This document shows, piece after piece, positions 1 to 5,816 of a DNA stretch of 5,816 nucleotides. The notes below the pieces were generated by a model. The model saw only the letters and a list, made by a program, of their open reading frames with translations. It searched no databases and was not told where the DNA came from. Origin of the DNA: Chitinivibrionia bacterium (GTDB lineage: Bacteria > Krumholzibacteriota > Krumholzibacteriia > WVZY01); assembly GCA_016208665.1 (NCBI GenBank), contig JACQXT010000162.1:1-5816 (forward strand), written 5' to 3'. Position 1 is the first letter of the stretch. Each line of letters starts with the position of its first letter. Both the position numbers and the translations under genes were made by a program.

Positions 1-749
1 CAGATGAGCGTGTTGATGTTCACGTCCTTTTCGTTGAACACGAGGTTTGCGAAATTTCTCGTATTCTTCATGGTGAAATACTCGGCCGTCTTGTTGCCCT
101 TGGCGTCGACCGCGATCAGCGCCGCTGCTTCCTCCATGCCGGCATCCAGCCTGCGCATCTGCTGCGTGGCAAGCACGATTCGATCTCCGCCGAAGCGTCC
201 GTTCATGAGTATTTGCATCCCGCCGTCGGGAGGCTCGGGAACGGGAAAGGTGCCCGCCGCTTCCCCGCCGGGCGTGAGGAGTACGATTCTCCCCGGCATG
301 CGCTGGACCACCGCCACGTTGCCGTCGAGCGTGAAAAACAGATCCGCCGGGCGGCGGAACTCTCCCGGCCCCTCTCCTTCCCTTCCGATCGATCTCAGAT
401 ACTCGCCGGCGGGAGAAAAGACCTTGATGTCGTTGAGCTGTGTATCGAGCAAATAGACGGCGCCGTTCTTGTCGGTTGCGACTCCGGATATCACGCCGAA
501 GAAATACTCTTCATCGTCTCCGCCGGCCTCCCAGAGAAGTTTCGGCGCGAGGGACACCGGCGCATCGGCGGGTTGCGCCGGATTCATGACGTGCGTCACG
601 CCCTCTTTTACCACTTCCTTGCCCTTCCAGTCGGCCGCGCCCGCCGGCATCGACATCGCGAGAAGCGCTATCGCGGGAAGAGCCGCCCCGGCGCAACCGC
701 CGAACGCGCTCTTGAAAATTGATCGCCTGCAAAACCGCCTGTGCATCAT
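1..749 (-). CDS. Exported 6-bladed beta-propeller protein (3' part missing)
   Basis: The frame is open from ATG at 749 to the left edge: 249 codons, no stop, so the C-terminal part lies outside the window. The N-terminus is an export signal: arginine-rich residues 4-13, a hydrophobic core at about 20-34, and a likely signal peptidase I site after 'PAGA' (residue 38). 'CRRSIFKS' (7-14) resembles a twin-arginine motif, so Tat export is possible. Residues 70-170 carry propeller-blade repeats: 'GVATDKNGAVYLLD' (89-102), 'IKVFSPAGEYLRSIG' (108-122) and the hallmark 'GREGEGPGEFRRP' (122-134). This matches the NHL-like 6-bladed beta-propeller family common in FCB bacteria; such proteins are usually periplasmic or surface-bound, with unknown ligands. 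ATG at 746 is an equally good start: the AGGAGG lies 5 bases from the first ATG and 8 from the second. The gene follows the kinase stop by 28 bases, so it is probably co-transcribed. The fold call is fairly secure; the function is unknown. Confidence 0.85.
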   Translation of the reverse strand, partial: MMHRRFCRRSIFKSAFGGCAGAALPAIALLAMSMPAGAADWKGKEVVKEGVTHVMNPAQPADAPVSLAPKLLWEAGGDDEEYFFGVISGVATDKNGAVYLLDTQLNDIKVFSPAGEYLRSIGREGEGPGEFRRPADLFFTLDGNVAVVQRMPGRIVLLTPGGEAAGTFPVPEPPDGGMQILMNGRFGGDRIVLATQQMRRLDAGMEEAAALIAVDAKGNKTAEYFTMKNTRNFANLVFNEKDVNINTLI

Positions 750-754
750 GTTCG

Positions 755-760
755 CCTCCT
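755..760 (-). promoter_or_regulatory. Shine-Dalgarno AGGAGG of the beta-propeller gene
   Basis: A perfect AGGAGG on the minus strand lies in the 28-base gap after the kinase stop, 5 bases before ATG at 749 and 8 bases before ATG at 746. It is the strongest ribosome binding site in the window. It supports independent translation of the propeller gene and leaves the choice between the two adjacent ATGs open. Confidence 0.8.
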
Positions 761-777
761 CGTGGATATTCGGGGGA

Positions 778-3009
778 TCATGAGAGATTCATGCGCTGCA
801 ACAGTCCGGCATATCGCGGGTCCGCGCGCAGCGCATCGAGGATGGGAAGCACCTTGAGCGTTTCCATCCAGTGGTCCCGTTCGTTATACGCTTTCTCCAG
901 CCATTCGAATGCGCCGCCGGAATCGCCCAGCCCGGCGTGTATGAGCGCGATCCAGAACGGAGATACATATTTCTCCCGCGAGAGAGCATTCAGGTTTTCA
1001 AGCAGGCCGACGGCTTTGTGATGGTCGCCGGCGAACGCATGGAGCGTTCCGAGCTGGGAGAGCACGAGGGTATCCCGCGAGCCGGCGAGTTCGTTCGCGC
1101 GCCCGATCGCGGCGAGCGCCGCGCCGAACATCCCTTTCTGCGCATGCGCGAGCGCTAGAAACTGATGCGCGATGACGAAATCCGGATCCATCTCGAGCGT
1201 CTTCTTCAGATGTTCGACGGCGCCTTCGATATCGCGGGCATAGTAGAGCACCTGCCCGAAGTCGCTTTCGATGATCAAGGACAGAGGGTCCAGGTCCCGC
1301 GCGATCTCCGCTTCCCGTATGGCTTCGTCATGCCGTCCCATGTAGGACAGGAACTCCGAATACCACTGGTGCGCCGATGCGTAGCTCGGTTTCAATTCGA
1401 GCGCCTTTGTGTATTCCTTCTCCGCGGCCGCCCAGTCCCGGTCGTAATTGGCGCTGATCCATCCCAGCGACGCCCTGGCTTCGGGAAGCTCCGCATCGAT
1501 GCGGATCGCCTGCTTCGCCGCGTCTCTCGATTTCGAGAAAGCCTCGCGGGGGGAGAGATGCCCGTACCATCCGAGCAGATTGTAGCAATCGGCGACCCCC
1601 ACGTAGGCGAGCGCATAGGACGGATCCTCGCCGATCGCCTGCTGGAAGAATTCGAGAGCCTGCCGGTAGCTTCGTTCCGTCCGTTTGTTCCACCAGTAGC
1701 GCCCCATCAGGTAGAGATTGAACGCATCGAGATTTTCCGTCGGGCGCTTCTTCATCGCCGCGCTTTCCTCTCCCAGGAGCGACACTCTCAGTTTATTGAC
1801 GACCGCCATGGTAATTTCATCCTGAATCGAGAATATGTCCTCCATCTCGCGCTCGTACTGCTCGGCCCACAGGTGGTACCCGTTCTCCGCGTTGATCAGC
1901 TGCGCGGTGATGCGCACGTGCTTTCCCGATTTGCGCACGCTGCCTTCCAGGAGCGTCCCGACGCTCAGCTTCCTTCCGATCTCCCGTATATCTTCGTTCT
2001 TGCCTTTGAACGAAAACGAGGACGTGCGCGCCACGACGCGCATGCCGCCGGCCTTGTTCAGGGTATTGATGATCTCCTCCGCGATGCCGTCGCAGAAGTA
2101 TTCCTGGTCTTGCTCCGGGCTGATGTCCGCGAAGGGGAGGATGGCGACCGACGGCTGCGCCGCGTCCGCAGTGAACGATTCACACGCGCTTCCGGCGAAG
2201 GCTTCCCGGAACGAGACGAGCTTGACCAGGAGCGTGCCGATCTCCTGATACCGGCCGGCCGGATTTTTTGCCAGCGCCGCATTGACGATCTCGCTCAATG
2301 CGCCCGGCGTTTCCGGACGGTATGCGGCAAGGGGAACGAAATCCTCGTTGAGAATCTCATACTGAACCGCTTGGGAGTACACGCCGTCGAACGGCAGCCT
2401 GCCGGCGATCATTTCGTAGAGGCAGATTCCAAGTGACCAGATATCGGTTCGATGATCGACGGCGTCTCCCCGGCACTGTTCCGGCGACATGTACGCCGAT
2501 GTGTCCCCTTCCATGACCAAACTGTGATCCTCGAAACTGTCGGGCATGTCGGCCATGCCGAAATCCAAGATGACGACCCGCCCTTCCTCGGTTATCATGA
2601 TATTCGAGCTCATGATATCTCTGTGTATGATACCCTTCATGTGAGCCGCTTTCAGCCCTCGCGCCACCTCTACCGCGATGTCCACCGCTTCGACGATATC
2701 GAGCGGGCCGGTCCGTATACGTTCCTTGAGCGTCATGCCTCTTGTGTACGCCATTGAAATGAAAAGCTTTCCGTTTTCTTCCTCTATGCCGTAAATAGTG
2801 CGGATGTTCGGATGACTCAGCGAGGCGGCCGCCTGGGCTTCCCTGATGAGACTGGATTTTTGCTCCTGGCTCCCGAAGGCGTCGGTCCTCAGAAACTTCA
2901 GCGCAACGATGCGCTTGAGCATCATATCCTCGGCCTTGTAGATGACGGCCATGCCGCCCTCGCCGATCTTATCCAGAATTCTGTAATGAGAAATGACCTG
3001 GCCCGTCAT
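778..3009 (-). CDS. Ser/Thr protein kinase with TolB/FlgO-like domain and TPRs; catalytic-loop Lys replaced by Met
   Basis: A 743-residue cytoplasmic protein; no signal peptide or membrane segment is visible. The kinase domain spans about 8-265: glycine loop 'GEGGMAV' (16-22), ATP lysine K38 in 'VALK', helix C glutamate E57, catalytic loop 'HRDIMSSN' (129-136), DFG 149-151, 'YMSPEQ' (173-178) and 'DHRTDIWSLG' (185-194). The loop normally reads HRDxKxxN, so M133 replaces the lysine that contacts the ATP gamma phosphate. Residues 285-411 form the TolB/FlgO-like domain seen in kinase- and cyclase-TPR proteins ('VAILPFADIS', 'GTLLEGSVRK', 'RITAQLINAENGYHLWAE', 'FSIQDEI'). From about 425 to the end come TPR-type helical pairs, then a TPR end-of-group segment ('AFEWLEKAYNERDHWM', 'DALRADPRYAGLL'). 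The start at 3009 is preferred over ATG at 3051 because 'MTGQVISHYRILDKIGEGG' is the family's usual N-terminus and GGAAG lies 7 bases upstream. The architecture is secure; kinase activity is uncertain and the signal is unknown. Confidence 0.93.
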   Translation of the reverse strand: MTGQVISHYRILDKIGEGGMAVIYKAEDMMLKRIVALKFLRTDAFGSQEQKSSLIREAQAAASLSHPNIRTIYGIEEENGKLFISMAYTRGMTLKERIRTGPLDIVEAVDIAVEVARGLKAAHMKGIIHRDIMSSNIMITEEGRVVILDFGMADMPDSFEDHSLVMEGDTSAYMSPEQCRGDAVDHRTDIWSLGICLYEMIAGRLPFDGVYSQAVQYEILNEDFVPLAAYRPETPGALSEIVNAALAKNPAGRYQEIGTLLVKLVSFREAFAGSACESFTADAAQPSVAILPFADISPEQDQEYFCDGIAEEIINTLNKAGGMRVVARTSSFSFKGKNEDIREIGRKLSVGTLLEGSVRKSGKHVRITAQLINAENGYHLWAEQYEREMEDIFSIQDEITMAVVNKLRVSLLGEESAAMKKRPTENLDAFNLYLMGRYWWNKRTERSYRQALEFFQQAIGEDPSYALAYVGVADCYNLLGWYGHLSPREAFSKSRDAAKQAIRIDAELPEARASLGWISANYDRDWAAAEKEYTKALELKPSYASAHQWYSEFLSYMGRHDEAIREAEIARDLDPLSLIIESDFGQVLYYARDIEGAVEHLKKTLEMDPDFVIAHQFLALAHAQKGMFGAALAAIGRANELAGSRDTLVLSQLGTLHAFAGDHHKAVGLLENLNALSREKYVSPFWIALIHAGLGDSGGAFEWLEKAYNERDHWMETLKVLPILDALRADPRYAGLLQRMNLS

Positions 3010-5306
3010 AATTGCGCTTCCGGTTGCAATCCGTCCATTCTGTGAAACCATGCCGATCTGCTCGTGTACCTACAGCGTTCTATCGCTTTTTGTCCAATGA
3101 GTTCCCAGGTTTCTGCCTGCGGCCGGCCCCTGCGGAGTCTCGTTCTCAAAAAAAAAAAAAAAAACAGCTCCATGGGTGCATGTAGCGTGGCGACAAGCCT
3201 GCCCGCCACATCGAAAATGCCGAGCTGCACGTCCGCCGGTCCGGTGGTCGAAAACTCGATCGTGGTCGAGGGGTTGAACGGATTGGGGTAGTTCGACCGG
3301 AGAGCCGCGGCAATTTCCGTCAAGCCGGGGCCGTCGACGATCCCCGTCGCTCCGTATCGAATCTCGTTCATGAACCATTGCGCGCTTTCCGCCGTGATCG
3401 TCACGTGTTCCTGGTTCCCGGCCGGATAGTAGACGCCGTCGAACGGGGTGAGCGACAGGATATCGGGATGGCCTGCAATGTCGAAAAACAGGTCCTGCGT
3501 GTCGAGCGCCAGGGCGCTTACCGCGGGAATGAAGCAGTGGCTGTTGTACAATGCAACGATGTCCCCGTACGGAGCTTCGCTCGAATCCATCTGCGCCATG
3601 GAAGCGCGCCAGCCGCCCGGCGCATTGTCGTACGGCTTCGTTCCGGACCCGGTCACCGACATCCGTTCTTCCGGCAGCAGGATGATATCGACGAGCCCGT
3701 CGAAAATCCGCTGCGGGGCTCCGCCGGAGACCGCCCAGACGTTGCCCACGATATCGACCAGAAAACTATAGTATTCGTAATCGATGACCTGCTCTCCCGC
3801 CGCGAAGCCTTGCGAATCCCCGTATCCGCTCCCGTTCGCGACGGCGATCGTGCGGCATCCGCCGGGAAAACCGCCTGCGGCCGCAAGATCCGCAAGGAAC
3901 ACGGGGCGAAGCGGGTCGGCCTCGCCCGTCGTGCCGGGAGGCGTGGTGTGGTGGTACACCAGCATCTGCCGGGCGGCCGGCGTGTCGAGCCTGCTCAGGA
4001 GAAACGCCGCCTCGGCGGATTGATCGGAAAAGAAATCCATCCAGTACTGCACGCCGAGCGGAATGTTCGCTCCGCCGTGAGGGACATCGAATGAAATGAA
4101 CGTGCGCGTCCCGTGATCGAGCGCGTTCGTCTCCATCCAGGACAGGGCGAACCGCGCGACGAGCCCGCCCATGCTCGCTCCGATGACCGCGATATCGGCC
4201 TGCGGACCCGCCAAGGACAGAACCTGCTGGATGAGCTCGACGAGCACGAAGCCGTTTCTCTGTATGTAATCGGTTGCGTCCGCGAAATTGAGCACGACCG
4301 CGTCGAATCCCTGGCTGCGCAACATCTCGATCAGATTCTCCTGGTTGAGCAGGGCATACAGCTCGTCCCAGTTCATCGTATTGTCGAGATCGAATCCTTC
4401 GACGACGACAACCGGATTCTCGAGCGTCCCGAGCGGATCGGAGAGGTACACGTACGCTTCGCCCGTCGCATATCCTCCGTTGTAGGGAATGGCTGCGGCC
4501 ACGGCCAGCGTGTCGTCGGGCAGCGGCGTCTCGAGGGCCTCCACATGGAAATAGAAGCTCGCGTGGAGCACGGCGCCGCCGGGTTTGTGGAAACGCAGGC
4601 GGATCGTTTTCCGCCCGCCGGCCGTGTAGCGGGCGATGATGTCTTGATTGAACGAGGCTTTCCTGTAGCCGAGCCCGTCGCCGCAATCGATCTCGAGCGT
4701 GCGAGGAATTGCCTCGCCGTTGGTGAAGTACCACCGCCCTTCGAGTCTGAACGCCGTCCTCGCTCCCCGGTACGTGCGGTCCTCGAGCGCCGCCGCGGCG
4801 AACGCCCGTTTCTCAACGAACGGATCGCCCTCGCCCGCATGCACGCGGCCGTTCAGCATCACCAGAGATCCGTCTTCGAAGGCGCCCTCCCGCATCTTGT
4901 CATACGCGACGTCGATCACCGCGATGGGAATCGAGCCGTGCTCTATCCCCGTCCCGGCGCCGCGTTCCGCCTCCGCCAAGGCCGCGGACACGAGGGTCTG
5001 AACGGGAGGCCACGGAGGAGGCGCGAGCGACGCGTTCCACAACTCGAAATAGAGCTGCTTCCAGCGCTGCAGGCCGGCGGGACTCGACCCGGCGCCGCCG
5101 TCGAACGCTTCGATGCCGGAGAGCGGCACCACACGATCGTAGAGGATGCCGGTTTGGATCAGATCCGGCCCTATGGCGTCGAGCATTTCGCGCAATCGCG
5201 ATCCCGCTTTTTCCCCGGCCCGGACGTCGAAGGAACCGGGCATGCCCGAGAAGTGAAAAACAAGGGCGACGAAAACGATTGTTTGCATGGTCTTGAGGAG
5301 TCTCAT
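3006..5306 (-). CDS. Secreted alpha/beta hydrolase (lipase/esterase-like) with C-terminal FlgD/T9SS-like domain, 3' end disrupted
   Basis: As read, 766 residues from ATG at 5306 (the frame is open upstream to an ATG at 5408). Residues 1-30 look like a Sec signal peptide ('MQTIVFVALVFHFSG' core); ATG at 5288 (residue 7) is an alternative start. The N-terminal region to about 290 is unassigned. The hydrolase domain follows: strand 'NPVVVVEGFDLDN' (297-309), nucleophile elbow 'GASMGG' with Ser378, 'SFDVPHGGANIPLG' (405-418), and a candidate catalytic His590 in 'SHCFIPAVSAL'. I cannot assign the catalytic acid. Residues 669-712 start a FlgD/T9SS-like tail ('NYPNPFNPSTTIEF', 'FDVAGRLVATL'), used in FCB bacteria for sorting or surface attachment. 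After 'HAPMEL' the frame enters T17 and the last ~50 residues are basic and unlike any FlgD-like domain, which normally needs about 40 more residues. The tail is therefore probably not genuine: truncation, frameshift or assembly error. The substrate cannot be predicted beyond an ester or lipid. It is the first gene of the likely operon. Confidence 0.85.
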   Translation of the reverse strand: MRLLKTMQTIVFVALVFHFSGMPGSFDVRAGEKAGSRLREMLDAIGPDLIQTGILYDRVVPLSGIEAFDGGAGSSPAGLQRWKQLYFELWNASLAPPPWPPVQTLVSAALAEAERGAGTGIEHGSIPIAVIDVAYDKMREGAFEDGSLVMLNGRVHAGEGDPFVEKRAFAAAALEDRTYRGARTAFRLEGRWYFTNGEAIPRTLEIDCGDGLGYRKASFNQDIIARYTAGGRKTIRLRFHKPGGAVLHASFYFHVEALETPLPDDTLAVAAAIPYNGGYATGEAYVYLSDPLGTLENPVVVVEGFDLDNTMNWDELYALLNQENLIEMLRSQGFDAVVLNFADATDYIQRNGFVLVELIQQVLSLAGPQADIAVIGASMGGLVARFALSWMETNALDHGTRTFISFDVPHGGANIPLGVQYWMDFFSDQSAEAAFLLSRLDTPAARQMLVYHHTTPPGTTGEADPLRPVFLADLAAAGGFPGGCRTIAVANGSGYGDSQGFAAGEQVIDYEYYSFLVDIVGNVWAVSGGAPQRIFDGLVDIILLPEERMSVTGSGTKPYDNAPGGWRASMAQMDSSEAPYGDIVALYNSHCFIPAVSALALDTQDLFFDIAGHPDILSLTPFDGVYYPAGNQEHVTITAESAQWFMNEIRYGATGIVDGPGLTEIAAALRSNYPNPFNPSTTIEFSTTGPADVQLGIFDVAGRLVATLHAPMELFFFFFLRTRLRRGRPQAETWELIGQKAIERCRYTSRSAWFHRMDGLQPEAQL
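3017..3021 (-). promoter_or_regulatory. Probable ribosome binding site GGAAG of the kinase gene
   Basis: GGAAG on the minus strand lies 7 bases before ATG at 3009. The in-frame ATG at 3051 has no comparable motif in front of it. Together with the family-typical N-terminus this decides the start. The site lies inside the apparent 3' end of the hydrolase reading frame, whose TGA (3008-3006) overlaps the kinase ATG. Confidence 0.5.
3148..3164. repeat. 17-base homopolymer (A on plus strand, T on coding strand)
   Basis: An uninterrupted run of 17 identical bases in an otherwise GC-rich region, inside the 3' part of the hydrolase frame. It encodes five Phe codons plus the start of a Leu codon. One base fewer gives TGA directly after the Phe run. 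One base more gives a different tail of about 25 residues, stopping near 3070. It sits exactly where the FlgD-like domain breaks off. It may be a slippage tract, a remnant of a deletion, or an assembly or contig-joining artefact. Confidence 0.95.
3148..3186 (-). terminator. Possible intrinsic terminator: short hairpin plus T17
   Basis: On the coding strand, GCTACATG (3186-3179) and CATGGAGC (3174-3167) can pair with one internal A/G mismatch around a CACC loop. They are followed after two bases by 17 T. The stem is short and only moderately GC-rich, but the T tract is far longer than needed. It would end hydrolase transcripts inside the reading frame and reduce read-through into the kinase gene. 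The stem also encodes plausible FlgD-like residues ('LHAPME'), so the pairing may be chance. Confidence 0.35.
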
Positions 5307-5316
5307 GGCGGATATA

Positions 5317-5345
5317 AGTATAGCAGATGGAAGCCGTTCGGTGAA
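5317..5345 (-). promoter_or_regulatory. Candidate sigma70-like promoter of the hydrolase-kinase-propeller operon
   Basis: On the minus strand, TTCACC (5345-5340; 4 of 6 to TTGACA) is separated by exactly 17 bases from TATACT (5322-5317; 5 of 6 to TATAAT). Transcription would begin near 5310, only about 4 bases before ATG at 5306, so that start would be almost leaderless. ATG at 5288 would have a leader of about 22 bases. No Shine-Dalgarno is seen before either. The rest of the gap 5307-5474 holds the inverted repeat and ribosome binding site listed separately. Confidence 0.5.
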
Positions 5346-5402
5346 GCGCCGCTTTGGCTCTATTGATCCGGCTCTCTTCGATTCACGAGATCCGCAAAAC
5401 GC

Positions 5403-5420
5403 TTCCAAGGCGTATTGGAA
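5403..5420. promoter_or_regulatory. Perfect inverted repeat TTCCAA-N6-TTGGAA, possible operator
   Basis: Six-base arms (5403-5408 and 5415-5420) pair perfectly around the six-base centre GGCGTA. The repeat lies about midway between the divergent starts, 55 bases before the lipoprotein ATG and roughly 58 bases upstream of the operon's candidate -35. The left arm also falls 17 bases before TACTAT (5426-5431), a weak -10 candidate for the plus-strand gene, so a protein bound here could block that promoter. Regulator unknown; a perfect 6+6 palindrome can occur by chance. Confidence 0.35.
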
Positions 5421-5463
5421 TGAAATACTATCTGAATTGCCGCACCATGGACGTTTTCATGGA

Positions 5464-5468
5464 AAGGA
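5464..5468 (+). promoter_or_regulatory. Shine-Dalgarno AAGGA of the lipoprotein gene
   Basis: AAGGA lies 6 bases before ATG at 5475. It supports that start over the in-frame ATG two codons later at 5481 and over upstream ATGs in other frames (5448, 5460). Confidence 0.65.
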
Positions 5469-5474
5469 TGCCCG

Positions 5475-5816
5475 ATGAATATGAATCGACTGTTCCCGAT
5501 GTTACTTGTTGCAGTCATGCTTGCCGGCTGTCTCGCCGGTTGCCCGGGCAAGCAGGAAGGCGGCCCGCCCGAGGAAAAGAACACCGCGGCTTCGCCTTCT
5601 TCGCCGGCCTCGCCTCCGCGGCTGCAGACGACTGCGGAGGTTGCGGCGGGATTTTCCCGCCTTGCACTCCGCTGCATACAGAAGGAGTATCCCAATAAAT
5701 TAGATCACGTGATGAACGACTCTGCGGAGGTTCGAGAGCCGCGCGATCTTCATCCCGCTTTTTACGGGTGCTTCGATTGGCACTCATCCGTCCACGGGCA
5801 CTGGATGTTGGTGCGC
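5475..5816 (+). CDS. DUF2891-family lipoprotein (N-terminal part)
   Basis: An open frame of exactly 114 codons runs to the right edge with no stop, so most of the protein lies outside the window. The N-terminus is a lipoprotein signal: 'MNMNR', a hydrophobic core 'LFPMLLVAVM', then two overlapping-type lipoboxes in tandem, LAGC ending at Cys19 and LAGC ending at Cys23. A linker rich in Pro, Ser, Glu and Ala follows (24-50). From about 52 the DUF2891 domain begins: 'FSRLALRCIQKEYPNKLDHVM', then the highly characteristic 'LHPAFYGCFDWHSSVHGHWMLVR' region at the right end. I recognise this from the family's conserved start; its biochemical function is not established as far as I know. The His/Trp/Asp-rich conserved block suggests an active or binding site (inference). 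It is transcribed divergently from the hydrolase operon and probably sits in a membrane facing the periplasm or outside. Confidence 0.88.
   Translation, partial: MNMNRLFPMLLVAVMLAGCLAGCPGKQEGGPPEEKNTAASPSSPASPPRLQTTAEVAAGFSRLALRCIQKEYPNKLDHVMNDSAEVREPRDLHPAFYGCFDWHSSVHGHWMLVR

Noticed and set aside
1..748. Plus-strand open frames of 100-169 codons opposite the beta-propeller gene.
   Set aside because: They have no motifs or ribosome binding sites, whereas the minus strand encodes a signal peptide and the GEGPGEF propeller motif.
1165..2436. A 423-codon open frame on the plus strand, antisense to the kinase gene.
   Set aside because: Its translation is arginine-rich with no recognisable motifs, while the opposite strand encodes clear kinase, TolB-like and TPR sequence. 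Long antisense frames are expected in GC-rich genes.
3010..3051. The upstream ATG at 3051, adding 14 residues to the kinase.
   Set aside because: It has no ribosome binding site, and the extra residues do not fit the family's usual start 'MTGQxISHYRI'.
3052..3147. A possible independent kinase promoter (TGGACA near a TGTAGG) between the T tract and the kinase.
   Set aside because: The -10 matches only 3 of 6 bases at a 16-base spacing, too weak to list. The 7-base direct repeat CCTGCGG and GGCCGGCC palindrome here look like chance in GC-rich DNA.
3766..4734. A 322-codon open frame on the minus strand in another frame of the hydrolase gene.
   Set aside because: The translation is an arginine-rich out-of-frame shadow of the hydrolase, without motifs.
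4113..5366. A 417-codon open frame on the plus strand, antisense to the hydrolase gene.
   Set aside because: The product is low in motifs and rich in Arg, Glu and Val; the minus strand holds the signal peptide, GASMGG elbow and other conserved features.
5360..5787. Minus-strand open frames of 90 and 111 codons opposite the lipoprotein gene.
   Set aside because: They are low-complexity shadows of the DUF2891 lipoprotein, which has a clear signal peptide, ribosome binding site and conserved domain on the plus strand.

Overview
The window looks like a chromosomal piece of a GC-rich bacterium, probably an uncultivated lineage of or near the FCB superphylum (Latescibacteria, Eisenbacteria, Krumholzibacteriota, Zixibacteria or similar). 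The evidence is a secreted hydrolase ending in a 'NYPNPFNPSTTI' type FlgD/T9SS-like tail, a Ser/Thr kinase fused to a TolB/FlgO-like domain and TPRs, and an exported 6-bladed beta-propeller protein of the 'GEGPGEF' type. The phylum is an inference from family distribution; no rRNA or marker gene is present.

Layout. Three genes run leftward on the minus strand and are closely packed, so they probably form one operon read from about 5310 down to the left edge: (1) a secreted alpha/beta hydrolase (lipase/esterase-like) with a C-terminal FlgD-like sorting domain, 5306 to about 3150; (2) a 743-residue cytoplasmic Ser/Thr protein kinase with TolB/FlgO-like and TPR regions, 3009 to 778; (3) a beta-propeller protein with an export signal, 749 to beyond the left edge. 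A divergent gene starts at 5475 on the plus strand and runs off the right edge. It encodes a lipoprotein of the DUF2891 family. The roughly 170-base divergent intergenic region holds a good sigma70-like promoter candidate for the operon and a perfect 6-6-6 inverted repeat in front of the lipoprotein gene.

Points of interest. The hydrolase is interrupted near its C-terminus by a 17-base homopolymer (T on the coding strand) that breaks the FlgD-like domain. Run length decides which of three ends the protein gets, and only the length seen here gives a stop that overlaps the kinase start as ATGA. A small hairpin directly in front of the T tract makes the same spot resemble an intrinsic terminator. 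The kinase has Met in place of the near-invariant catalytic-loop lysine (HRDIM instead of HRDIK), one base from the normal codon, while its other catalytic residues are intact. Both oddities could be sequencing or assembly errors and should be checked against reads first.

How the genes may work together (inference): two exported or surface proteins flank a cytoplasmic kinase in one transcription unit. This suggests a link between a signalling or scaffold protein and envelope functions, but no substrate or signal can be read from the sequence. I see no mobile element, CRISPR array, tRNA or rRNA.
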